DNA of 64,000 nucleotides from Lepisosteus oculatus. Lineage: Eukaryota; Chordata; Actinopteri; Semionotiformes; Lepisosteidae. A program made the translations under genes and the position numbers. Below, piece by piece: positions 18,101 to 29,105 of the stretch. The notes below the pieces were generated by a model. That model had not been told where the DNA came from. It ran no database searches and saw nothing but the letters and a program-made list of their open reading frames with translations. Within the stretch, counting starts at the first letter, position 1; each line of letters opens with the position of its first letter. Location: the NCBI RefSeq assembly GCF_040954835.1, contig NC_090697.1, positions 43,336,788-43,400,787 of the forward strand, read 5' to 3'.

Positions 18101-20100
18101 TGGAATGGGTATTTATTCAGGTCTATGTATTGTGTAGTGCGTAATACGTAATTAGAAATAAGTAAATACAGTATTAGCCTTTAAATCATTGTATAGGATT
18201 TTCTAAAACCAATCATAAACACAGCACCACTGTGCTTAAGGCTGCAGTCTCTTGTCTTAAGGTCATTGCTCTTGCTTGGCTCTTTGTCAGTCTATTATGG
18301 GTTTTATTGCACCAGTTCAAAACTTTCCCCATCTTGTCGGGTACTGATGATTTATAGAGACTATGACAACCTGCCAACACACCAACCCTCGAAGATTTGC
18401 ACGGGACAGCCTTGTAGGGTAAAAAAGATGATAACGTGATACTCAAATTTGAGGGCATTGTACATGAAACAAAAAAACGTGAGATGTGGTACTTTTCCAT
18501 GTTATATATATATAAAATCGCTTTTTCGTCGCAAAGAAAATATTTTTGTTGTATTATTACATATATCCAAAAAATCTCAATAACACAATTGTGTTGGAAA
18601 TGTATGTGAAAATATACATAAATGTAGTGTGGCTTTGAAATGAGGTTGGGGATCTAGCACTAGTATCTGGCAGTAGCTGCTACTTCCAAATCAAAATTAT
18701 CATGAATATCAAAACGTCAACATTGCTATATGATACTGTACATTAATCTGCCTGTTGGCAAAACACTTACCCCGAGCCTATTTTCAGAACTGTCTGGTGA
18801 TACTAATGATGACTGTTAATAAGATGACAGATGAAACAACAACAGTAAATTGTCCTATAGCTTTTAAGAGGCAAATTAAAAAAAATATCACAACTTTTTT
18901 ATTGTATCTTTAAGGCAGGAAAAGTAGAAGTGTATAAACCATGTACACATCACGGTGAACATGGAGAAATATTGCAAGGCACCATTAGAAACCTTGGAAA
19001 CATACTAAATGTGTAAAGTGTGGTAAATTCTTTAAAAAATAGAAAGGATAATGGATAATACCGTGCGGAATACGGTACAAATTTACTGTATTTCATTTTT
19101 CAGAAGGGACGTCACGAGAAGGGGTGTAAAGTACAGTACATACGGTGTATATCTGAATGCTATGGTATGAATCTTAATACATAATATACCAATATCGCTT
19201 TTACGTTAACGTTTGGTTATATTTTACTTGTGATATTTTGTTAATATCCTCTTCCCATCTTTAACTCCAAAATGATTTTTTTCTATAATACCAAATTCTT
19301 CATGGCTGAATTGATATGCGCTACATTTCTACTTCTCACGTGTGATTCATTATGGAACTCCTTACTCCAACGGAAGGATACAGACATACCCGCGAATGCG
19401 TGCTTAGGTTTTTCCAGAAATTTCTGCATAAACCCCGCCCGGGTTCCTGACGTCACAGGATGTTAAATGCGGTGTTCTTGCCGGGCTTCGTTTTCGGTTG
19501 TCGTGCAACAAGCTGCTTCCATAGCAACTGCGCAACTGCCTCCGTAGTTAAATATATTTTCTTGAGCTGCATTAGAATTTATGTGTACAATCCAGAACAT
19601 TCTTAATTTTGAATTTACGATTAAATATTGTGTCGATATGTGGTTATAAAATTTAGGAGAGTATGAAAAAAGAAAAATATTTAAAGTGCTGTTTTAATTT
19701 AAAAAAAAAACGATAATAATAATATTACCACCCCTTTTTATTATACAATAACATAACTTATTATACAATAAATAATTTATTGTCACAATGGATGTTTAGT
19801 TTTAACTATCTAGTTCTGGTTTGCTTTTAATACTATTTTTTATTGGGTTGTTGCTACCCATACAATAAGGACTGGTTAAAAGGTACTCACAGATCCTTCA
19901 GTCTGATGTTACGTATCGTAAATACGGTATGTCAGAGTTTTTTAACACTGAAATACGGTCAACATTTTGAGAATATTAAATATGGTAGGTATGTTCAACG
20001 TATTTTTATATTTGATATAATTTTAAGGCTAATTTCATGTACAACACCGGCACATTTATCAGCACATTAATACCATCATCATAATAATAATATGATGCTT
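18101..20100. other. Intergenic, upstream of hsp90ab1
   Basis: Very AT-rich. There are no supportable coding exons. A CpG-containing island-like patch with a full CRE (TGACGTCA) occurs at 19440-19560 and is described in the findings. Confidence 0.5.
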
Positions 20101-20102
20101 CC

Positions 20103-20239
20103 AAAAAAAAAAGAGAACACAATGTTTCGGCCGTGTCCACGGCCGAAACGTTGTGTTCTCTTCTTTTTTTCAGCGTGGAATAAACCTATTACTTGTTCCT
20201 TTGCAGCCTACGCATGCTGATGCAGCTACCCACCTGAAC
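20103..20239 (+). mobile_element. Penelope-like element end, palindromic fragment
   Basis: The sequence CACGGCCGAAACGTTGTG, then a T-rich spacer, CAGCGTGGAATAAACC and a downstream CTACGCATGCTGATGCAG form a block that I associate with fish Penelope-like element ends carrying a hammerhead-ribozyme core. The first part is preceded by its own inverted copy. Arms 20113-20135 and 20138-20160 pair with one G:T. No reverse transcriptase remains nearby. Family assignment is from memory. Confidence 0.45.
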
Positions 20240-20258
20240 TATAATAATAATAATAATA

Positions 20259-20713
20259 GCTTACACTTATATAGCACTTTTCTGGACACTCCACTCAAAG
20301 CACTTTACAGGTAATGGGGATCCCCTCCACCACCAACAGCAGCCATAGTGCGCCAGAACGCTCACCACACATCAGCTATCAGTGGGGAGGAGAGCAGAGT
20401 AATGGAGCCAATTCATAGAGGGGAATTATTAGGAGGCCATGATTGGTAAGGATTACACCCTTACTCTTTTTGAGAAGCGCCCATCCAAAGGATGGTGCCT
20501 GTTTACAGTGTAGTGTCCCCATCACTATAATGGGGCATTAGGACCCACACAGACCACAGGGTGAGCACCCCCTCCTGGCCCCACTAACACCTCTTCCAGC
20601 AGCAACCTTGGTTTTTCCCAGGAGGTCTCACATCCAGGTACTGACCAGGCTCACACCTGCTTAGCTTCAGTGGGTTGCCAGTTGTGAGTTGCAGGGTGAT
20701 ATGGCTGCTGGCC
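20259..20713 (-). repeat. 5S-rRNA-derived SINE, minus strand
   Basis: Read on the minus strand it starts GCCAGCAGCCATATCACCCT. Next come the 5S landmarks GAAGCTAAGCAG, GCCTGGTCAGTACCTGGATG and GAGACCTCCTGGGAA, then a long unrelated tail ending in TATATAGC and (TAT)n. That is the SINE3 pattern (internal pol III promoter from 5S rRNA). A second copy is at 41958. An (AAT)n run at 20240-20258 adjoins the tail. Confidence 0.8.
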
Positions 20714-23150
20714 GTAATAGCTACTAGATTTCAGTTCACCTGAGAATTGTGAATGAAAACAAGATTTTCTTTCAGTATCCATAGTATTTCATACATATTA
20801 GTTTAGATAGGCTGACCTTTTAGAAAAAATAAAAGCTACTATTGTCCTTCAGACATAGAATGTCCTTTGAATTTTGCTCTAGTATACAGTACCTCCTCTT
20901 CAGTACTTCATTCAGGTCACATAGTTTTTGTCCATGTTTGTCAACAACATAATAAATGCTTTATAACATTACCTCTTTTCCCCTGTAGCGTGTGTTGACG
21001 TCTATTTGAATATCTACTGAAAACTAGCATTTTGTTTTTCGTTTACAATACTGTTCTGTGCTTCATTGATTTTTCTTATTTTCATGATATACTTGTCTTT
21101 TGGAGCCAATTTCCCGATCTACAGCTCTACCTTTTATGTCTCTCTTTTGCTTTTAGTTAAAACAAAAGTTATTTCTTCGCCTTGGTCTCAATGTCATTTC
21201 TCTCAAGTGTCCTGCTTAGCATCTCTTGATTTAATCTGTGCAGCTCTTTAGAGTCCTTTGTTAATTTTCCACGTCACATCATGCCAGATTGGCATCACCT
21301 TGGGATGAATATTGCTTCCCTCAAAGACCTGGATATTTTATTAATTTATTATCCTGTGATGCATTACCTTCTGGTTTGGGTGCAGTGATATGTCTGATGC
21401 AGTTGAGAATAAAAAAGAAGGACCTGTAGCTTTTGTGTCCTGAATGTGGAATTCAAATGAGAAAAACTAAAGCCTCCTTTTCAATCTCAGCATTATTTAA
21501 TTTTTGGAGTATAGAAATTTCACAAATACAAGTATAGCCACAAATTCACCACACATCATTAGGCTAACAGATGGATTGGTACCAACACTAGTTGCACACT
21601 AAACAGTTCTGGGCTATCTTTCTCTCTGCTCACAGATTAGGTACTGAAAGTCAATGTTCTTGCTAAACATTGAGGAACTACTGTAAAAGCCAACAATATT
21701 ACAAAAGAGAGTAAGAAACACTGTTTTATTACAAGTGCTGGATCTGACTTTTGCAACCTTGCTGTCAGCAGCTCTCACCAGAGCAGGATAAGGCTTATTG
21801 CAGAAGTGCAAGTGACATCAAGATAAACTTGTGGATAGAAAAATTGATTTAGATCGTAACACTCATCTATCAGGTTACCAGCTTCACATTTGGTGTTGCA
21901 GACTGGACCACAATATTGAGAAGTTACAACTGTACACACTCATCTTCATTGTCTGTCACGGGGTTCAACTGGTTTCTGAGCCATTATTTGCCGTCTGCTG
22001 TTGGACTTTGTTTTTTCCTTGGGTCTTAATTCTGCATTGGAGATTCTAAGGACATACTGTCTTAAGAGAGCAGCAGATTTCAGTGCAGTATTCTGTGATT
22101 GCCCTTTCCATGCTTTTACATGCACTATTGAGCTCACTCGCTCAGTTTTTCTGTTGACTACTTTGTTTTTCTTATCTTCCCAGCGTGATCTCAGTTTCAC
22201 CACATTCACGATTCTATTACACAACAAGATTCTTTATCCAATATGAAGCCACTAGACATAACTACAGTATTTTATACTTTTTAAGCATAGGTTGATTGAG
22301 GTCAGATAACTACTCCATAAATTTCATAGCAAAACCTTTGGTTTATTTAATCTGTTGATTCCACCTACTTACAAAGTGTGTATTCCAAGTGTAGTGGGCC
22401 CAGAAGACAATCTGAAAGAAACATCAAGTGTGACACACCAGAGGTTTTCAGACATGAGCTCCCGTATCCCACAACTCTTTTGTTTCAGTGCAGAAGACTC
22501 TGCATTATGCATTATTTTTCCAACCAGGTTATTTGCCATGGAACACTGCCTCAGTGTTAACTGGCATACTACTGACACCTACTGATTGCTTCTGCTTGTT
22601 TTCAGCTTTCCTCTCTATAACATTATGACTTAATCTAGATTTCTGGTGTTCTATGGCTCTGTAAGGATGGCACACTTTAGTCCCATCAGTGTGACCTCCT
22701 CCAGTTTCCCAAGCTGACAGCTGGTGCATTTTTTCTCGCACATGTCACACTACACCCTTTCAGGTAATGCTTTCCACTCCTGCACCTAAAGCAGTGATTA
22801 GATTGGTCACATTTCCCTTCCTTCATGCAGTTAAAACAGTCTTTTTTAGTTTTACGTTTTAACTCCTTTTAAAATGCAGGTTAGTGGTCTTAAAACTAAA
22901 CACTAAAGCATGTTTAATTGTTAACAGTTTTGTTTTTGGTTCTTTAAAAAAAACATTTAAATATTTACTTTCATTTTGTTAGGTTACCTTTGTAACCATC
23001 TTTCTTGATTTATGAGAATAAGGATGTGTGTGAAGAGGTGTGTCCTTAGGATTCTCTTGTTGAGTTGTTACAGGCATTGCCAGTTTTTATCTTCAAAATG
23101 TTCTGTCTCAAGGCTGACTACAGGATTTAGACAAAACCTCATTTCATACA
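20714..23150. other. Intergenic with possible old retroelement remnant
   Basis: No host gene is seen. On the minus strand near 22740-22815 a short peptide with C-x2-C-x4-H-x4-C spacing can be read, which resembles a retroelement zinc knuckle. It is isolated and too weak to call an element. Confidence 0.3.
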
Positions 23151-23151
23151 G

Positions 23152-23430
23152 GGATGGTGTGGTGGCTCTGTGGCTAAGGATCTGCAGCTGTGGCTGGAAG
23201 GTTGCCGGTTTGTATCCCTCGGCCAACAGAGGAATCCTACTCCACTGGGCCCCTGAGCAAGACCCTTAACCCCAACAGCTCAAGGGGTGACGTACTGTAT
23301 AAATGGTTGCCCCTGCCCTCTGATCCCAAGCTTCTCCCTGTCTGGGTCTCATAGAGAGCAAGTAGGGGTATGTGAAAAAGACAAATTCCTAATATAAGAA
23401 ATTGTATACGGCCAATAAAGTGATTTCATC
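23152..23430 (+). repeat. tRNA-derived SINE
   Basis: The head GGTGGCTCTGTGGCTAAGG resembles a pol III A box, and GGTTGCCGGTTTGTATCCC resembles a B box. A body with CCTGAGCAAGACCCTTAACC follows, and the copy ends GCCAATAAAGTGATTTCATC. These are common fish SINE landmarks. Only this copy of the type is visible here. Confidence 0.6.
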
Positions 23431-24649
23431 TTATACAGTACACTGTCTTATACAGTATGTAGGGTTGCATTACAGTGTGCATGCTATAAGTCTGTAATCC
23501 TGTAGGCACTGACTGAAAAAAGTGCTTTGAAATAAAACAGCATTTTTCCTCCATCCAAGTATTCTAAGAGTTCTTGTGCTTTCTCTCTGAGCCCCTGGGA
23601 TGCACTTCTTAGCTCCTGATATCATTCTCTTCATTTTTCTTGACAGTAGGATCTGAAAATCCTCCTCACTTTAGGCAGGGACAAATCCAGTTTTCCTTCT
23701 AAGTTACATCTAAGACTGAGTGGCTTTTATCACTGTATGCACCACTTTTTTGCTGAGGATATCCCTTTCTCAGTCTGCTTTCAATTCAGTGTGGCAGGCC
23801 AGTAAAGTTTAATCTTTATTCTGTAAGTGAATCAATTCATGCAGGCTGAATCAATTTCACAGGTCTCAGGTCTCATCTGATTTTTCTGTTCTTTTTTTTA
23901 TTTTGTTTTTATAACTGCATCTGCATTGCCTCTATTGCCTCTATCTTGACATACTTTTATTCCATTATAAATATCTTCCTTACTAAATTCATCTGTGATT
24001 TTTGCTGAATTGGTTCTAGTAATGTCCAGAAAAAACACAAAATTCAATTAATTGATTACATTCTTTCTTGTGATCATTTTTTCTATTTCTGTGTGCATTG
24101 CAGCTTTTTCTCTGCAAAGGAAGAAATATCTTAATATCTTCTTGATATCCTATCCAAATGTATTATTTTGTCTTTAAAATGGTTAACTTTCTATCCTGTT
24201 AAACTTCACTGTTTGTGTACTGCATACTGTATACTAGTGTCTGTTATTTGACTCACTGTTAGCAAGATGTGAGTGAAGTTCTTGTTGTACCTGGTGCTGC
24301 TGCTGCAGTAGGAGCTCTGTCTAATGGGATTGCTGTTACCCAGACAGGTTCTCTTCCTGTCTAACCACTTGCTAGGGCAAATGTTGCCCTCAGGGACTTG
24401 GACATCTTTAATTATTTTATATAACATAACTTATTAAAAAGACCCCTGGAGCATAAGGACATACAATGGTATTACAATTTGCAATGAGAATAAAATACTT
24501 TTATAGAAGTTTGACTTCAAACCACTGTACTTCCTTCTAGCTCCCTAACCCAAACAATTATTATTACAATTATGAGTCAGAATGTATCACCAGGTAGACA
24601 GTAGTTTGACACCTTGATAGAAAGGAAGTGGAGACAATTGCCTTTGAGC

Positions 24650-24890
24650 TAGCAATAATAAGAAAAATTGCTTGCGTCTATATAGCATTTTGCATTGCAC
24701 AGTGCTTCACGTACAGCAGAGGACCCACTTCATCCACACCTCTCTGATGTGTGCCAACCATTGTGCATCAGCAGCTCCACCTGTACAACAGATCAGGGGG
24801 CAAAGGGAGAAAATACTTCACTAACTGAAATAAGACACATTCCAATAGGCCATGGTGAGCAAACCCTGTAGAAAGGTAGGAATTAACAAG
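24650..24890. repeat. Decayed SINE-tail-like repeat
   Basis: The sequence TCTATATAGCATTTTGCATT and the following CACTTCATCCACACC-type text resemble the non-5S tail of the 5S SINE at 20259, strongly diverged. No head region is recognisable. Confidence 0.3.
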
Positions 24891-24989
24891 GAACACGTCT
24901 GCTTTGACAGATTGTCTTGGGGAATTTTAAGTGTCCAAGTCATAGAAAAGATGATAATCCATTTTCAATAAACACTTAGTCCCATATAA

Positions 24990-25165
24990 GGTCTCAGTAT
25001 GTTGTAGCCTAACCTGTAGAGAATGGGGACAAGGCAGCATGTTTTTGCACAGTCCGAAGCATTTGGAACACCGAATAAAAACACATGTAAACAAGGGGAA
25101 GACATGCAAACTCCACTAAGAAGAAACCCAAGGCCTGAGCTGAATCCAGAACTCCAAAAGGGAGC
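24990..25165 (-). repeat. V-SINE fragment, minus strand
   Basis: It contains GACATGCAAACTCCACTAAG, GAAACCCAAGGC and GAGCTGAATCCAGAACTCC. This is the complement of the V-SINE middle and B-box region. It is diverged and truncated. Confidence 0.5.
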
Positions 25166-25949
25166 CAAGCCATCTAATGATAACAGTAAACTTCAGTTTT
25201 TAGAATCAATTACCAAGTCAGGACTCAGTTAAACATTTTATCTAAAGACGGCACCTCCTACAATGTGAAAGTGATCTTCCCAGACACTATATTGCACAAG
25301 AGAAATGCAGATATACAGAGAGCCACTTACTGGTCAACCAATATCACTTATAGCAGCAACCTGGTGATTTGACAAGATCAGGAAAAAGAGCTGTAACTCT
25401 GCTGTCTAGTGTAAACCAGTTAAAGTAGATGCAATTAATCATATTTCCATTTTAGCCTGTCAGCTTTCTCATGCAGTAGTGGCATTATTGGCATTTTAAA
25501 ATTAAATGTCAATGTTATTCATACTGAACAAGTGTATGCACTGTACTGCACCATGCAAGGGCAGACAAGCTTGTGACTGGAGCATGAGGGCATCCTAGAA
25601 AACACAGCTGTCAGGGCAAGACAGCAAATTCACAAGTTTCCATTTAGCCCACTTGAATGTTTCTGAGCCGTTTCAATAATACTATGTATCTTTTTCATGG
25701 CATCCAGAAAAAATGTAGTGAAATGATAATTAGTTGTTGCAGCTCTTTCTTTCTAGATCAGAAGAAGTGTGAGTGTTCTTGGTCACTAAAATCGCATATT
25801 GTTCACCACGCCAACAAAGTCTGCCATCAAAGAATTGTCTGATTTCACAGATGAGAAAATTAAATTCAAATGTTTAAATGTTTTAGGATGAACAAATGAT
25901 TCAAGCGAGATTTAAAAGTATTTTTAGAGAGAAATAAGGTATTGCAGGC

Positions 25950-26138
25950 TGCATAATAGTGCAGTGGTTAGAGTTGCTGCCTTGCTGTGCTAGGGCCCTG
26001 GGTTCAAGTCTGGATCTGAGGTGCTATCTGAGTAGAGTTCATATGTTCCCCTCTGTTCATGTTGGTTTCCTCTAGGTGCTCTGGTGTCCTCCCACAGTCC
26101 AAAGACATACTGGTAGGTTAATTGGCTTCTGGGGAAAT

Positions 26139-26139
<1 letters not shown>
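25950..26139 (+). repeat. V-SINE, plus strand
   Basis: Head AGTGCAGTGGTTAGAGTTGC (A box) and CTGGGTTCAAGTC (B box), then CCTCCCACAGTCCAAAGACA and TAGGTTAATTGGCTTCTGG. It runs directly into a dinucleotide array, so the usual tail is replaced by the microsatellite. Confidence 0.7.

Positions 26140-26140
<1 letters not shown>

Positions 26141-26192
<52 letters not shown>
26141..26192 (+). repeat. (GA)26 microsatellite
   Basis: Uninterrupted GA dinucleotide for 52 bases, directly after the V-SINE, a frequent place for microsatellite birth. Confidence 0.95.
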
Positions 26193-26194
<2 letters not shown>

Positions 26195-27727
26195 CTAAGC
26201 AGAATCCTTTCAGAGTTTATCCAAGAACCTGGGCCAGGAGGTCAGGCCAGGGTCAAAAACCAGTAAATCCACAATAACCAAATCAAAATCCAGAAGACAA
26301 AAACCTAGAAATCTTGTGAAACAAGGAACAATACAACCCTAGCTACGTGAAACCCAATAATAAGAAGTGGTTTGTTAGGTTGGTTTAAGTAGGCAGGTGT
26401 GTCAGGTTAGTTAATTGGAAACTGCACTGGAACGTGAAGGGGTTGATTAAGGGTGGTGAGTTCTCTGAGGGTGTGACGTAGCAGTGTGCTTTGTTATAGA
26501 CTTGTGCCCATTGCTTGCTGAGATAAACTCCTGTTCCCATGTGGCCCTGTATGAGATTAATTGGTTTACAAAGTGAAAGGAAGGATAAGGTATGACTAAC
26601 TCTTCAATTTATATTGCTGCATAAGTAGCTATGATGCTGGATTAAATTGAATAAATATGATTTGTCTCCTGCAGTTCAGTATCATCGTGCAGGAGATAGG
26701 TTCTTGAACAGTAAAGTGTATCGCTCTCAACTGTTCTTATGAAATTGAATTGAAAATGACCTGGTGAAAGTTATCTCATCTTCCCTCAGCACATAAACAT
26801 CAGCTTTGTGAACCAGCATCTGGTCTTGTATTCTGAACATACTGTATTCTGAAATGTTTTTATTGTGTCTTGTTTATTGTAACTATTGTCCTGTTTTCAA
26901 AGCAGCTTATTTAATGTTATAGACAATACAAAACTACCTGATGTTCGTTTTTAAAAATTAAAGCACATACAACAAAAACATATATTTTATTGTTCATTAC
27001 TATGGTTGTATACTGTAGATATTACAGTATCTTAATGATACTAAGATATAACTATATTAATGATCTTAATATAACTATATTAATTATCAATATATGATGC
27101 ATTTCTGTGTTTTTGACAGACATAAAGTTAATTATATCTATAATAATACATAACAATAAAACGTGTTACAAAACATTAATGTAAAACAGTTGCACAGAAA
27201 TCGCAATCAAAATGAGATCTTCAAAACTTAACACCCAAGTAATGCGGCTATAGCCATAATGAAACTTTTCCACTAGATGGCAGAATTGTTTTGTGTGTGC
27301 TATGGTGTTACACTAATACAGTACAGTATTGTTATATATTTATAATGTCTGCTTTGATTCACACTTGAATTCATACCATACAAATTGTCACATGATTAAT
27401 AACTGAAACATCAATTATTATGACACCCTTTCTAACAAGGAAAGAATATAAGAGGATACAAAATAGTGGCATCTAACCAGCCCATCTGCCTTGTTTGCTT
27501 CCTAGGAATTTAGTCAAATTGCACACAGGCATTTCTTGTAGGTTGCCTGAGGTCCTTATTCAGGACCCCCAAAAGTCCTCCTGGTGTGGAGGAGTACCTC
27601 CTGTTCAGCTGAATCGAGTTCCACTTATTTTCATGTGTCACTGTTGATCCTAAAGAAGCATATTGGGAGCTATTGTAGTCATTACTTCTTAAGATTCTAA
27701 ATACTTAAATTAAGTTCTTTTATACAG

Positions 27728-27855
27728 CGGCAGGGTCCTATGGGCTGTCTGGGATCACAGCTCTGGGACCCTGCTTTTGAGTCCTACAACGCATGGATTT
27801 TGTACGTTTTCCCTGTGTTTGCCTGCTGTAAAGCAATTAGAAAATGGATGAGTAG
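27728..27855 (+). repeat. Degenerate V-SINE fragment
   Basis: GGGTCCTATGGGCTGTCTGGG, a TTGAGTCC B-box-like part and a terminal GAAAATGGATGAGTAGATAG resemble a heavily diverged V-SINE with an internal deletion. Confidence 0.4.
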
Positions 27856-28127
27856 ATAGAAGTTCTCCTACAGTCATCGACTTTAGTCAGGACTTTAGTT
27901 TCTTTAGCTTGACAGTATAAAACATTCTTTTAAGCTGTGCTACACTCATAAATCTCTTCTCGGCAGCCCAGGTTTATTTTAAAAATTGGACTCGGCATGG
28001 TTTCACCTCAGGAAACAATAAACAGCTGTAAACAGCAAATAGTGTTAGCAATGACTCGGATTTAATTAACTGTATTGTTTTTATGTATTACTTTTCATTG
28101 TAGAGATGTATGTGTATGGTTACCCTT

Positions 28128-28330
28128 GATTGTCTCTTTGGCGGTACAGTGGCACTTTGATTAGCATTACTGCATTGCAGCAGTGTGGCCTTGGGTTCAA
28201 TTCTGGGGTCCTGGGGTGCTATCTGTTTGGAGTTTGTAGTTGTAGTCCTCTGTTAACATGGACTTTCTTCCAGCTCCCCTGTGACCCTGAATTGGATGAA
28301 GTGGTTCAAAAATGGATGGATGGTTGATAT
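28128..28330 (+). repeat. V-SINE, plus strand
   Basis: GGCGGTACAGTGGCACTTTG head, TTGGGTTCAATTCTGGGG B box, TTTGGAGTTTG middle and a terminal GGATGAAGTGG...GGATGGATGG tail. It is internally shortened. Confidence 0.65.
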
Positions 28331-28867
28331 AGTATTTTAAACCCTGCACATATTAAAGAAAGCGGAAACAAAACACAAGTTCATTATATTATGAATTATT
28401 ATATTATGTGTTATTAGAATGGCACACTTTGCCCAAAGAAGTTGGACAAAGTAGGATGTTTGCAGTAGTGCTGACAAGCCCAAGTAAAATCAAGTCCTTC
28501 TGGGCATCTTGGCATAAAGTCAGGCATTTTTAATTGATCATTCACATTACCACAGTAGTACTCCAGTGGGCTCATGACCATAAATATTACAATATGGATG
28601 AGAATGTTGTTTCCTATACTAATTTCCCAACATAACGTTTAACACTTTTCACAATATGACTACAACAAAAGGGTTTTTCAACTGTAATAACACTCTTGGG
28701 GTTCTTTTCTTTTTCGTTTCTAGTTTAGGGGGAAGGAGGTAATCTCTGTATCAGTTTTTGTTCCCTTGGACAACATAATAGAGGAGCACTGGAGTTTGGG
28801 CATGCTTATTGGTAGAGTAATACGTTGAAAAAAGTCAGAATTTTATTTGATCCTAATAATTTCACTG

Positions 28868-29105
28868 TCATGTTTTCTCGGGCTTCCTCTGAGTGCTCCT
28901 GTTTCTTTCCACAGTCCAAAGACATGCTGGCAGGCTAATTGGCTTCTGGCGAAATCGACCCTGGTGTGAGTGTGTTTGTGTCTGCGTGAGCCCTGTGACG
29001 GATTGGCGTCCTATCCAGGGTTTATTTTGCTTTGTGTCTGTTGCCTGCCAGGATGGGTTCCGGCTACCCCATGTACTGGATAAAATGGAATAGAAAATGA
29101 ATATG
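28868..29105 (+). repeat. V-SINE 3' part, plus strand
   Basis: It begins in the middle region (TTCTTTCCACAGTCC, CAGGCTAATTGGCTTCTGG). It continues through GTGACGGATTGGCGTCCTAT and CTGTTGCCTGCCAGGATGGG to a GGATAAAATGGAATAG end. These are the classic V-SINE/LINE-tail landmarks. The tRNA head is missing. A 174-codon open frame on the opposite strand overlaps it and is not a gene. Confidence 0.7.
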
